DNA of 33,451 nucleotides, taken from positions 1-33,451 of the forward strand of contig NZ_JAHKRN010000070.1 of the NCBI RefSeq assembly GCF_019396385.1, in the 5' to 3' direction. This document shows positions 15,489 to 22,953 of the stretch, one piece after another. A program made the translations under genes and the position numbers. The DNA is from Nonomuraea harbinensis (GTDB lineage Bacteria > Actinomycetota > Actinomycetes > Streptosporangiales > Streptosporangiaceae). The notes beneath the pieces are model-generated. The model made no database searches, was not told the DNA's origin, and saw nothing but the letters and a program-made list of their open reading frames with translations. Position 1 is the first letter of the stretch; each line of letters begins with the position of its first letter.

Positions 15489-16673
15489 TCACCTTCCCCA
15501 CCAGATTATTCGCCGCCCCTCCCTGGAGATGACCTGGGCTGGCGCCATCGCCCGCGAAGACCACGGCCAGCGCACCTCCGGGGTGCGTTCCATGAACCGC
15601 GCGTACGGCTCGAACGCCCGCTCGACCTCCGCCCGTTCGCTTCCGCCGAGCGGTGAGAGCGGCTGAACGGCGATCCGTACCCCGCTCTTCGTGAGGGTGC
15701 GTGTCCAGGTGGCCACGACCCGGCCGGCGCGCACCACGGTGGAACGGAAGACCCCGTTGCCACCGGGGATGATGGCCGCCTTGTGCTCGTCGGCGACCAT
15801 GAGGGAGCGGTCCTTGTAGCCCAGCAGGTATTCGTCGAACCCCGGCAGCACGAGCACCTCGTCGTCGCCGGCCGGGGGAGGGGCGGTGTCGAGGAGCGCG
15901 GCGTCGACGTACGTCTCCACCCCGTCGACGGTCACCCGGGCCAGCGCGTCGCCGGCCACGGCGATGCCGCGTTTGGCGTCGGCCGCGGTCAGGCCGGTCC
16001 AGCCCGCGAAGTCCTGCCGGGTGGTCGGCCCGCGGCCGCGGAAGTAGCGCAGGGCCATGGTGCCCAGCGCCTCGTCGCGCTCCGGCCGGTGCGGGTCGGG
16101 GACCCACTCGTCGAGCAGCACGAAGCTCTGCTCGTTGCCGATGTTGGGTGCGATGCACAGCAGGCCCCGCTGGCTGGCGTACCACAGCAGGTGGTAGCCG
16201 CGCTGGCCCCCGGTGTCGATGCCCTTCTCGGCCAGGGCGGCCAGGCACTCCGACCGGCTCAGCCGCCCGCCGCCGGCCAGGGCCGCGCCCAGCACGTCCA
16301 TGGCCTGGACGGCGGTCTCCTCCGAGAGGCCGAGTTGCTCGCGCCGCCTCGCCGCGCCGTTCAGCACCCGGACGCCCATCAATTCGAGCATCCAGCGGGC
16401 GTCGCGGGACGGGACGAAATGGATGGTGCCGCGCATCGGCCAGGTGCGCAGCGCCTCACGCCGCTCCAGCGCGGCGGTGACGTCGGCGGCGGTGTTTCCA
16501 GGCAGTCGCGCGCCGAACGACCACAGACCGCTGGCCAGGTCCTGCGCCTGCATCGCCCCGAGCCAGGCCACCACCTCGGCCACGCCCGTCGTCCGGTCGG
16601 CGCCGCCGGACGACGCTCGGAGCAGCAGGCTGGACATCCGCAGGCCGAGCGCCTGTTGGGGGGAGAGTTCCAC
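15489..16673 (-). CDS. Winged-helix AlkZ/YcaQ-like protein (HTH_42), putative DNA glycosylase
   Basis: The 394-residue protein shows the winged-helix repeat organisation of the AlkZ family. Hallmarks are GAMQAQDLASGLWSFGAR near residue 40, where Q42 and Q44 form the catalytic Q-x-Q motif, followed by LRTWPMRGTIHFVPSRD, GPTTRQDFAGWTGL, LPGFDEYLLGYKDRS and HKAAIIPGGNGVFRSTVV. AlkZ enzymes unhook interstrand crosslinks or excise alkylated bases. Many actinobacterial homologues (AlkX and others) sit in antibiotic or stress loci, though none is evident here. The start is GTG 16673. The stop lies about 10 bases upstream of the DksA-like start, so the two could be co-transcribed. Confidence 0.85.
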   Translation of the reverse strand: MELSPQQALGLRMSSLLLRASSGGADRTTGVAEVVAWLGAMQAQDLASGLWSFGARLPGNTAADVTAALERREALRTWPMRGTIHFVPSRDARWMLELMGVRVLNGAARRREQLGLSEETAVQAMDVLGAALAGGGRLSRSECLAALAEKGIDTGGQRGYHLLWYASQRGLLCIAPNIGNEQSFVLLDEWVPDPHRPERDEALGTMALRYFRGRGPTTRQDFAGWTGLTAADAKRGIAVAGDALARVTVDGVETYVDAALLDTAPPPAGDDEVLVLPGFDEYLLGYKDRSLMVADEHKAAIIPGGNGVFRSTVVRAGRVVATWTRTLTKSGVRIAVQPLSPLGGSERAEVERAFEPYARFMERTPEVRWPWSSRAMAPAQVISREGRRIIWWGR

Positions 16674-16763
16674 CGGTCAACCGTATCCTTCGCCACCGAC
16701 AATCCCGCCGAGGTGATCGCTCGTCGTCCCGCCCGGAAGGGGGTGTGCGGGCGGGTCTTACTT

Positions 16764-16804
16764 GCGGGCGGCCTGAACCCCTGGGTGTACGTCAGGCCGC
16801 CTGC
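16764..16804 (-). terminator. Hairpin terminator of the two small unknown genes
   Basis: Positions 16764-16776 (GCGGGCGGCCTGA) pair with 16792-16804 (TCAGGCCGCCTGC) over 13 bp, with one G-T wobble and a 15-base loop. It lies 30 bases past the stop of the minus-strand gene ending at 16835 and before the AlkZ-like gene. No T run follows. Confidence 0.5.
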
Positions 16805-16834
16805 GGCCCCGGACCCTCCGACCGGCGGGGCGGC

Positions 16835-17176
16835 TCATCGGGCCAGGCCGGCGAGCAGGCGGCGCCACCGTTCGAGCGACTCCCCGCGGCACCACCGCTC
16901 GGCCGTCCAGGACACGGGCGGCACGCCCCGGCGGGAAAGGGTCCGGCGGCGGATCTGGTAGACGCCGCCGCAGGAGACCAGCTCGTAGGCGGTCATCCGG
17001 CAGGAGCAGGTGTACGCGACGACCCGGCCGTGCCCGAGGCCCTGCTCGATCCACCACAGCGCCATACGCTCTGGGCGTGGCGCGGCCGGATGCGGGGAGA
17101 TCCCCGGGCAGTCCTCGTCCGTGAGGACATCGGGCGAAGTGAGAACGACGGCGGACGCGGTCACGGCGCCGTCCAT
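16835..17176 (-). CDS. Small protein of unknown function
   Basis: The 113-residue product starts at ATG 17176, inside the preceding small gene (16-base overlap). It contains ERMALWWIEQGLGHGRVVAY, CSCRMTAYELVSCGG with three close cysteines, and an Arg/Trp-rich C-terminus. No signal peptide or transmembrane segment is evident. The GC-biased codon use and tight overlap support a real gene. I do not recognise the family. A hairpin terminator follows. Confidence 0.5.
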   Translation of the reverse strand: MDGAVTASAVVLTSPDVLTDEDCPGISPHPAAPRPERMALWWIEQGLGHGRVVAYTCSCRMTAYELVSCGGVYQIRRRTLSRRGVPPVSWTAERWCRGESLERWRRLLAGLAR

Positions 17177-17397
17177 ACGGCTGGGCACGCCTGCTCGGCG
17201 ATGCCCTCCTGCTCCGCGATGACCTGGCACAACCCCACCAGGTCGTCGGCGTCGACCGTACGATGTGCGCCCGCGTCCTCAAGAGCCCGGGGGAACGGTC
17301 GCTCGCGCGTCGCCCAGAACCGTCCGGCGTCGCTGCGCATGATCCGCCACCCGGCGAACACCGGGCGGGCGGCGGCAACAGTCCTATCGTGTGTCAT
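17161..17397 (-). CDS. Small protein of unknown function
   Basis: The 78-residue product has no signal peptide or transmembrane segment. It contains FAGWRIMRSDAGRFWATR and, near the C-terminus, DADDLVGLCQVIAEQE, a pattern I associate with short conserved actinobacterial proteins without assigned function. The ATG at 17397 has only a weak ribosome site. It heads a two-gene unit with the 113-residue protein and is divergent from the XRE regulator gene starting at 17577. Confidence 0.55.
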   Translation of the reverse strand: MTHDRTVAAARPVFAGWRIMRSDAGRFWATRERPFPRALEDAGAHRTVDADDLVGLCQVIAEQEGIAEQACPAVWTAP

Positions 17398-17520
17398 GGG
17401 TCAGGACCACCATCCTGATCAAGGGGTCCGTGCGGCGGTACCAGCGCCTACGGACCCCGGTTTTCGATCGCGTCACCTCCGATTACAACAGCGAGTAATT
17501 CTTCGATCACAGATGCGATC

Positions 17521-17561
17521 GGGGGACACTAAGGGTGGTCAGAACGTCCCCCAGGTCTGAC
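17521..17561. promoter_or_regulatory. Overlapping inverted repeats upstream of the XRE regulator
   Basis: GGGGGAC (17521-17527) pairs with GTCCCCC (17546-17552), and GTCAGA (17538-17543) pairs with TCTGAC (17556-17561). Both lie just before the ribosome site of the 17577 gene. They may be an autoregulatory operator or mutually exclusive leader hairpins. Confidence 0.35.
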
Positions 17562-17576
17562 AGCGAGGTGCTCACG

Positions 17577-18806
17577 ATGGTGACCGAACTTCCGGCATGG
17601 GCCGTACGGCTGCGCGCCGAGCGCCGCAACCGGCTCTGGAGCCAGAAGGACATGGCCCGACGCCTGGTCGAGGCCGCCGGCGACGACGTACGCGCCCGGC
17701 TTCCCTCCCGGGAGAGCATCGTCCGCCGCATCAAGGCGTACGAGGCCGGGCACAACCAGCCCGACGACCCTTACCGCCTCCTGTACGCCCGCGCCTTCGG
17801 CCTCACCGAGGACGAGCTGTTCGAGTACAACCCCCGAAACCTCGGGTTCGCTGGTGACGATGAGTGGAACGCCCTGGAGCTGTCTCGCCGTGCCGCCGCC
17901 ACTGAGGTGGGGCAGGACACTCTCGAACGGCTGGAGGCGGCGGTCGACGACCTAGCCGTGGCCTACCACCGAACGCCGCCCCACGAGCTGCTGGTCCGCG
18001 TTCGTCGCCATCTCGATTACGTCTCCCAACTCCTGGACGGCAAGAAGACGCTCATCGAGCACCGACGGCTGCTGGTGACCGGCGGCTGGCTCTCGCTTCT
18101 CGCCGCAACCTGCCTCATCGACCTGAACCGGTTCCCGGCCGCAAGGGCCCGGCTGCGCACGGCCGCTCAGCTCGCAAAAGAGACCGAGCATCGTGAGATC
18201 GCGGCATGGTGCCTGGAGACGGAGGCGTGGCACGTCCTGATCGACGGCGAATACCGGCGGGCCCTGACGCTTACCCGGGCGGCACAGCGGGTGGCGCCCA
18301 GGGGCAGTTCAGCGTACATCCAGGCGGCCGCTCAGGAGGGCCGGGCCTGGGCACGCCTGGGCGCCGCCCGTGAGACCCGCGAAGCGCTGAACGTGGTGGC
18401 CCGGCTGGTCGCTCCTCTGCCGACTCCGGACAGGCCCGAGCACCACTACCGCTACGACCCGGCCAAGTCCGACGCCTATATCGCGACGACCCTGTCCTGG
18501 CTCGGCGACTCCGCGGCCGAGTCGTACGCTCGCGCGGTGCTCGCCCGGCTGGAGTCCGACGGCCCTTCACGGCCGCGCCGCGCCCTCGCCGCAAGGCTCG
18601 ACCTGGCTCACGCACTCCTGACCGCCAAGCCCGACGAAGCCGGGCACATAGCGCTCACCGCCCTCACCAACCCGCACCTCGTACCTTCGCACCATTGGCG
18701 TGCCACAGAGGTGATCGGAGCGTTGGAAGCCCGGCGGGCACCCGAGGCCAAGCAACTACGCGAGGCATACCGTGAGCTCTGCGGCTCTGTCGTCCAGCGT
18801 TTTTGA
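17577..18806 (+). CDS. XRE-family regulator with TPR-like C-terminal region
   Basis: The 409-residue protein begins with a helix-turn-helix part (WAVRLRAERRNRLWSQKDMA, then ESIVRRIKAYEAGHNQPDDP) over residues about 8-75. A long helical region follows, with repeated Ala/Arg/Leu-rich helices such as LDLNRF-type (here CLIDLNRFPAARARLRTAAQ) and EYRRALTLTRAAQRV that look like tetratricopeptide repeats. Similar NsdA-like regulators with about 400-500 residues are frequent in Streptomyces and relatives. The ATG at 17577 is preceded by GAGGTG seven bases upstream. It is monocistronic and divergent from the two small unknown genes. Confidence 0.82.
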   Translation: MVTELPAWAVRLRAERRNRLWSQKDMARRLVEAAGDDVRARLPSRESIVRRIKAYEAGHNQPDDPYRLLYARAFGLTEDELFEYNPRNLGFAGDDEWNALELSRRAAATEVGQDTLERLEAAVDDLAVAYHRTPPHELLVRVRRHLDYVSQLLDGKKTLIEHRRLLVTGGWLSLLAATCLIDLNRFPAARARLRTAAQLAKETEHREIAAWCLETEAWHVLIDGEYRRALTLTRAAQRVAPRGSSAYIQAAAQEGRAWARLGAARETREALNVVARLVAPLPTPDRPEHHYRYDPAKSDAYIATTLSWLGDSAAESYARAVLARLESDGPSRPRRALAARLDLAHALLTAKPDEAGHIALTALTNPHLVPSHHWRATEVIGALEARRAPEAKQLREAYRELCGSVVQRF

Positions 18807-19023
18807 TTTTTCAGCTCGCTGAAGTGCAGTCGCGTGAGGCTTCTGTTCCGCTTGCGAGTGATTGTTCGCTTTTCGCGTGAGGTGGGCTCCTCCTGTGCGT
18901 TGCCGAGTTGCGAAAGATCAGCAGCTCGAAAGGAACCCGGTGCCTCTGCGCGCTGATCTCCTGCGGCGATTTCGACAATTATTTGGCTTTATCTGCAGCA
19001 AGGACACGAGCGGAAACACAACA
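18807..19023. other. AT-richer intergenic stretch
   Basis: No gene is seen between the XRE gene and the DoxX terminator. It contains a small palindrome TTCAGC-TC-GCTGAA at 18810-18823, right after the XRE stop and a T-rich run, which may help end that transcript. Confidence 0.35.
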
Positions 19024-19052
19024 GTGCCTCCCGGAACCGGTCCGGGAGGCAC
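19024..19052 (-). terminator. Strong hairpin terminator of the DoxX gene
   Basis: GTGCCTCCCGGA (19024-19035) and TCCGGGAGGCAC (19041-19052) form a perfect 12-bp stem with an ACCGG loop. It lies 13 bases after the DoxX stop. On the minus strand it is followed by the T-rich TGTTGTGTTT. Confidence 0.85.
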
Positions 19053-19065
19053 CGTCGGCGAGGGG

Positions 19066-19548
19066 TCAGGCCGCCACGTGAACGCGCTCCGTGCGGCGCT
19101 CGCGGGCCGGGACCAGCCGGGCGCCCAGGGCGCGGGCGCCGATGACCATGGCGGCGGCGGCCAGGACGATGTCCTTGAAGATGTACTGCGCCTCCAGGGT
19201 GGGGGCGCCGGGGAACAGGTCGGTGAAGAACAGTGCGTACGGTGCGAAGAAGCCGGCCAGTGCGCCGGTCATCACGACCAGTCCGGTCTTCAGGAGTCTG
19301 CCGGTCACCAGGGTGAGGCCGATGAAGACCTCCATGCCGGCGATCACGAGCTGGGCGGCGTAGCCCGACAGCATGCCCAGGGACAGCTTCTCCAGCGTGG
19401 CCACCGAGAGGGCCTCGGCCGGGCTGACTCCCGGGAAGAACTTGAGCGTGCCGAAGGCGACGAAGACCAGGCCGAGGCTGACGCGCAGGATGTCGATGCT
19501 GTGCCTGGACAGCCAGGTGGTCAGCTTTGAGGTCGCGTTCTCGATCAT
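19066..19548 (-). CDS. DoxX-family membrane protein
   Basis: The 160-residue product has four hydrophobic segments and the DoxX pattern near the start: ILRVSLGLVFVAFGTLKFFP, then EKLSLGMLSGYAAQLVIAGM, followed by LTLVTGRLLKTGLVVMTGAL and YIFKDIVLAAAAMVIGARAL. DoxX proteins are small inner-membrane proteins; some are associated with thiosulfate metabolism or oxidative stress, but most are uncharacterised. ATG 19548 is chosen because GGGGAGAAAG immediately precedes it. A longer reading from 19614 would add 22 hydrophilic residues with no ribosome site. A 14-bp palindrome lies just upstream. Confidence 0.88.
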   Translation of the reverse strand: MIENATSKLTTWLSRHSIDILRVSLGLVFVAFGTLKFFPGVSPAEALSVATLEKLSLGMLSGYAAQLVIAGMEVFIGLTLVTGRLLKTGLVVMTGALAGFFAPYALFFTDLFPGAPTLEAQYIFKDIVLAAAAMVIGARALGARLVPARERRTERVHVAA

Positions 19549-19575
19549 TTCTTTCTCCCCGTCGGTGTCGTTTCC

Positions 19576-19589
19576 GTCTGGATCCAGAC
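19576..19589. promoter_or_regulatory. 14-bp perfect palindrome upstream of DoxX gene
   Basis: GTCTGGATCCAGAC reads the same on both strands and lies 27 bases before the DoxX start codon. This is a good position for a dimeric repressor. Confidence 0.45.
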
Positions 19590-19690
19590 TGGCGAGACGG
19601 CCGGCGGAGAACATCCGGCGACGGGAGGCAGTCGGTCTACGCCTTCACAGGTACGGCGGGTCACGCGCCTACTGCCTCACGCCTAAGGGT

Positions 19691-19729
19691 CCGCCCTAGG
19701 GGGAGGTCCGGTCCGATCCCCTAGGGCGG
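19691..19729. promoter_or_regulatory. Twin CCCTAGGG operator-like sites
   Basis: CCGCCCTAGGGG at 19691-19702 and its inverted copy CCCCTAGGGCGG at 19718-19729 are separated by 15 bases. Each half also contains the self-palindrome CCCTAGGG, with centres 25 bases apart. A looser CCTAAGGG copy lies just upstream near 19683. The sites are in the divergent region between the DoxX and esterase-like genes. Confidence 0.5.
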
Positions 19730-19825
19730 CGGGCGTAGTTCGCGATGGGACGCCCGGCGGACGCGCCGGCGCCGGGCCGAGCAGGACTCTGGGCTCACCG
19801 TCCCTTCGCAGAAACGGGAGTCATC

Positions 19826-21046
19826 ATGTTGCGCTTGCTCATGGCAGGTGTCCTGGCCGTCGATCCGCACGTCGTCGACTGGATCGACAAGAACGCCCAG
19901 CAGCAGGTCACCAGGGAGGCGATCGGCGCGGCCACCGTCGTGGGCCTGGGGGAGTCCAGTCACGGCACCCACGAGGAGGCCACGATCAAGTTCGGCGTCC
20001 TGCGCTTCCTCGTGGAGGAGATGGGGTTCCGCTCGATCGCGTGGGAGGAGGACTGGACGACGAGCGTGCGGGTCAACCGGTACGTCCTGACCGGCGAGGG
20101 CGACCTCGACGCGCTCATGGGCGAGCTGACGACGACGTGGCGGAACCGCGAGGTGCGCGACGTGCTCGCCTGGCTGCGGGCGTACAACGCGGGCCACGAC
20201 GACAAGGTGCGGTTCGTCGGCGTGGAGTACTACGCCACCCGCTCCCTCGCCTACGACGCCGTCTCCTCGTACGTGACCGAGGCCGCCCCGCAGCGGCTGG
20301 GCGAGCTGCGGCGGCACCTGCGGCACATCCGGCCCCGCCACGAGGACGCCGGGGCCAACCTGAGGTGGTACATGGGGGTGACCGACAAGCGGCCCTACAT
20401 CCGTCACGCCCGCGCGGTGTACGAGCTGGTCGAAGGGCTGCCCGGGAACGACCGGCAGCGGCTGGCCCTGCACCACGCCCGTCAGATCCTCTCCTGGTAC
20501 GAGGCGTTCAGCCTGCCCTTCGAGGACGTCTACGCCTACCGTGACGCCCGCGCGGCGGAGAACCTGCGCTGGTGGCAACGCCGCACCGGCGACAAGGTGG
20601 CCTACTGGGCGGCGAGCGCGCACACCGCCGCCGCGCCGGGCCTGCGGATGGTGCTCGGGGGCGAGGCGGTCGCCTTCGACAGCGCGGGCTCCTACCTGCG
20701 CCGCTGGTACGGGGACCGCTACCGCTCGATCGGCGTGCTGTTCGACCACGGGAGGCTGAGCACCGGTGACGGTTGCGGCGTGGCCACGGCGCCGGTCCCG
20801 CGCCCCGACCCCGGCTTCGCCAACCGCGTGTTCGGCGACGTCGGCCGCGCCCAGTACGTCGTGGACCTGCGCGCCAAGGCGCCGGAGGCCGTGCGCGCGT
20901 GGCTGCGCGCGCCGGCGAAGGTACGCGGTTACTCGGACTACGTCCCGGCGGCGGCGCAGAAGTCGTACATGGAAGGCGGGTCGCTGGCGCAGTGGTTCGA
21001 CGTGATCATCCACCGGCAGGTGATCACTCCCTGCACGCCCCTCTAG
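19826..21046 (+). CDS. Erythromycin-esterase-like protein
   Basis: The 406-residue protein carries the Ere family active-site pattern. GLGESSHGTHEEA places E43 and H46, WEEDW places E74, and SAHTAAA places H266. EreA/EreB use equivalent residues to open the lactone of erythromycin. Many chromosomal homologues in actinobacteria do not confer resistance and have other substrates. ATG 19826 is preferred over an in-frame ATG at 19745 because GGGAG lies 5 bases upstream and the domain begins soon after. No signal peptide is obvious. Confidence 0.88.
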   Translation: MLRLLMAGVLAVDPHVVDWIDKNAQQQVTREAIGAATVVGLGESSHGTHEEATIKFGVLRFLVEEMGFRSIAWEEDWTTSVRVNRYVLTGEGDLDALMGELTTTWRNREVRDVLAWLRAYNAGHDDKVRFVGVEYYATRSLAYDAVSSYVTEAAPQRLGELRRHLRHIRPRHEDAGANLRWYMGVTDKRPYIRHARAVYELVEGLPGNDRQRLALHHARQILSWYEAFSLPFEDVYAYRDARAAENLRWWQRRTGDKVAYWAASAHTAAAPGLRMVLGGEAVAFDSAGSYLRRWYGDRYRSIGVLFDHGRLSTGDGCGVATAPVPRPDPGFANRVFGDVGRAQYVVDLRAKAPEAVRAWLRAPAKVRGYSDYVPAAAQKSYMEGGSLAQWFDVIIHRQVITPCTPL

Positions 21047-21122
21047 GGGGCGGCGCTGTCCATCCGGCGGCTTCCCGTTCGTCGTCATGCGGTACGCACC
21101 CTTTCGTGAAAGGACCGGACCC

Positions 21123-21812
21123 ATGACCGCCCAACACCGCCGAACCACGCTCCTGCTGAGCTGCGGCGCGCTCGCCGGGGCGCTCTTCCCCGTCGTCTCG
21201 TTCGCGCAGGCCTTCACCCGCGAGGGCTTCGACCTGCCCCGGCACGCGCTGAGCTCGCTGACACTAGGCGATCTCGGCTGGCTCCAGATCGCGAACTTCG
21301 TGGTCACGGGCTTGCTGGCCGTCCTCTTCGCGGCCGGTATCCGGCGGGCGCTGCACCCCGGACGGGCGGGCACGTCCGGGCCGGCGCTGGTCCTCGTCTA
21401 CGGCGTGGGCATGATCGGCGGCGGGATCTTCGCCCCCGACCCCGCCCTGGGCTGGCCGGTCGGCGCCCCCGAGGGTCTTCCCGGGCACCTCAGCGTGAAC
21501 AGCCTCCTGCACACGGTCTTCGCGGCCGCGGCGTTCCTGTCCCTGATCGCAGCCGGGCTCGTGTTCGCCCGGCGGTTCGCCGGTCAGGGACGCCGCGGCC
21601 GGACGGTGTACAGCGCCGCGACGAGCGTCGCCACCTTCGTCCTCACGGTGCCGCCGTGGAGCGAGGACAGCGCGAGCCTGCGGTTCGCCGCCGCCGCGGT
21701 GATCATCTCCAGCTGGCTCGCCGTCGTCTCCTGGTGGTTGCGCGCCGGGTCTCAGGCGTTGTCGTCGCCGTACTGCGCCGCGATGTCCTCGGAGGAGGCC
21801 CAGCGGCTGTAG
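21123..21812 (+). CDS. DUF998-like integral membrane protein with a read-through C-terminus
   Basis: The 229-residue product has about six hydrophobic segments and DUF998-type signatures: GFDLPRHALSSLTLGDLGW after the first helix, GGGIFAPDPALGWP, and LPGHLSVNSLLHTVF. It is a membrane protein of unknown role. An AAAGGA site lies about 9 bases before ATG 21123. The last helix ends at WWLR near 21745, and the final 21 residues run through the 3' end of the convergent DUF899 gene (61-base overlap). The tail is probably not conserved. Confidence 0.82.
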   Translation: MTAQHRRTTLLLSCGALAGALFPVVSFAQAFTREGFDLPRHALSSLTLGDLGWLQIANFVVTGLLAVLFAAGIRRALHPGRAGTSGPALVLVYGVGMIGGGIFAPDPALGWPVGAPEGLPGHLSVNSLLHTVFAAAAFLSLIAAGLVFARRFAGQGRRGRTVYSAATSVATFVLTVPPWSEDSASLRFAAAAVIISSWLAVVSWWLRAGSQALSSPYCAAMSSEEAQRL

Positions 21813-22441
21813 GTGGGCGACTGCGGCCAGCCGTCGGGCGAGTCCTGCCACTCCTCCTGCCGTCCGTACGGCAGGAGGTCGATCAGCGCGAAGGTGTGGG
21901 TGAGCTGCTCGGTGCCCCGGCCGTTGGTGTGCCAGGTGCGGTAGACGGTGTCGCCGTCGCGCAGGAACACGTTGACGGCGAAGCCTTCGCCGGGCGGCGC
22001 GCCGACGTCGGCGCCGAACGGGCTGTTCGCGGTGGAGTACCAGGTCATCTTGTTGCCGACCCGCCGCTTGTAGGCGAGTGCCTCGTCGATGGGGCCCTGG
22101 GTGACGATGACGAACCGGGCGTCGTAGTCGTCCAGGAACTCCAGCCGGGTGAACTGCGAGGTGAACCCCGTACAGCCCGGGCACTGCCACTCCTTGCCCG
22201 GGAACCACATGTGGTTGTAGACGATCAGCTGGCGCTTGCCTTCGAAGACGTCCACCAGGCGGACGGGTCCGTCCTCGCCCTCCAGTGTGTAGTCCGGCAT
22301 CCGCACCATCGGCAGGCGGCGGCGCTGGGCGGCGATGGCGTCGAGCTCCCGGGTCGCGGCCTTCTCCCTGACCCGCAGCGCTTCGAGCTCACGCTGCCAG
22401 GTGGCGGCGTCGACGACGGGCGGTAGTGCTTTCGTGTCCAT
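21752..22441 (-). CDS. DUF899 thioredoxin-like protein
   Basis: The 229-residue product shows the DUF899 pattern: a leading helix with EKAATRELDAIAAQRRRLPM, YTLEGEDGPVRLVDVFEGK, VYNHMWFPGKEWQCPGCTGF with a C87-x-x-C90 pair, and FVIVTQGPIDEALAYKRRVG. The fold is thioredoxin-like and the CxxC may be redox active. The substrate is unknown. ATG 22441 follows a GGGAGA ribosome site. A longer reading upstream is interrupted by a 16-bp tandem duplication that belongs to the leader. Confidence 0.87.
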   Translation of the reverse strand: MDTKALPPVVDAATWQRELEALRVREKAATRELDAIAAQRRRLPMVRMPDYTLEGEDGPVRLVDVFEGKRQLIVYNHMWFPGKEWQCPGCTGFTSQFTRLEFLDDYDARFVIVTQGPIDEALAYKRRVGNKMTWYSTANSPFGADVGAPPGEGFAVNVFLRDGDTVYRTWHTNGRGTEQLTHTFALIDLLPYGRQEEWQDSPDGWPQSPTYSRWASSEDIAAQYGDDNA

Positions 22442-22453
22442 GTCTTCTCCCTG

Positions 22454-22485
22454 CTTGCCGTGTCCGAAACTTGCCGTGTCCGAAA
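22454..22485. repeat. Perfect 16-bp tandem duplication in the DUF899 leader
   Basis: CTTGCCGTGTCCGAAA occurs twice back to back at 22454-22469 and 22470-22485, just before the ribosome site of the minus-strand gene. It could be a recent slippage duplication or a doubled regulator half-site. Confidence 0.6.
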
Positions 22486-22569
22486 GAGGTAGACCTGCCC
22501 CGGCCGTCGAATTCATCGGCAGGCGTTCCTCACGTTTCGGTAGGAATGCCGCCAACCGCGATCCTTTAG

Positions 22570-22818
22570 GGTGCAGGCGTAGAGAGGATCTTGGCGGCGG
22601 CCGCGGCGGTCCTGGGCGAGGAGGTCAGCGGGCCGGTCGATCTCGGCGGGAGTTCGCGCAGCCACGTCCTGAGGTGTGCGACCCCCGGCGGAGGCACCGT
22701 GGTGGTCAAGGCGTACCGGGCGCACTGGGAGGTCGCCGAGCTGCCCTACTACCCCGCCTACCGGTAGGCGGGCGGCCTCTCGCGCTACAGCATCGTCTGG
22801 CGCAAGCCACAGGACTGA
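22570..22818 (+). pseudogene. Chimeric remnant: phosphotransferase N-terminus joined to another gene's C-terminus
   Basis: One frame reads ERILAAAAAVLGEEVSGPVD, then LGGSSRSHVLRC and GGGTVVVKAYRAHW. This is like the start of an aminoglycoside-phosphotransferase/choline-kinase-type protein up to the ATP-binding Lys. It then reads ELPYYPAYR, a TAG stop at 22765-22767, and, still in frame, AGGLSRYSIVWRKPQD and a TGA. The last part resembles the end of small-molecule methyltransferases. The kinase catalytic loop is missing, and an in-frame TAG lies upstream at 22567. I read this as a deletion scar between two genes. The methyltransferase assignment is weak. Confidence 0.55.
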
Positions 22819-22953
22819 GCCGGGCGGTGCGTGCGATTGGCCGTCCTTCGCGCGCGCGGCTCCGATATCGTGACCACGCTACGTGAGCAGATCGGCACGA
22901 TTAGACACGTTCAACCCCGCTCGGGCTCTGCCCGCCCCCACCGAGGAGGATGT

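Noticed and set aside
15783..16961. 392-residue plus-strand open frame opposite the AlkZ-like gene
   Set aside because: It is a shadow frame; the minus strand carries the winged-helix protein with its QxQ motif.
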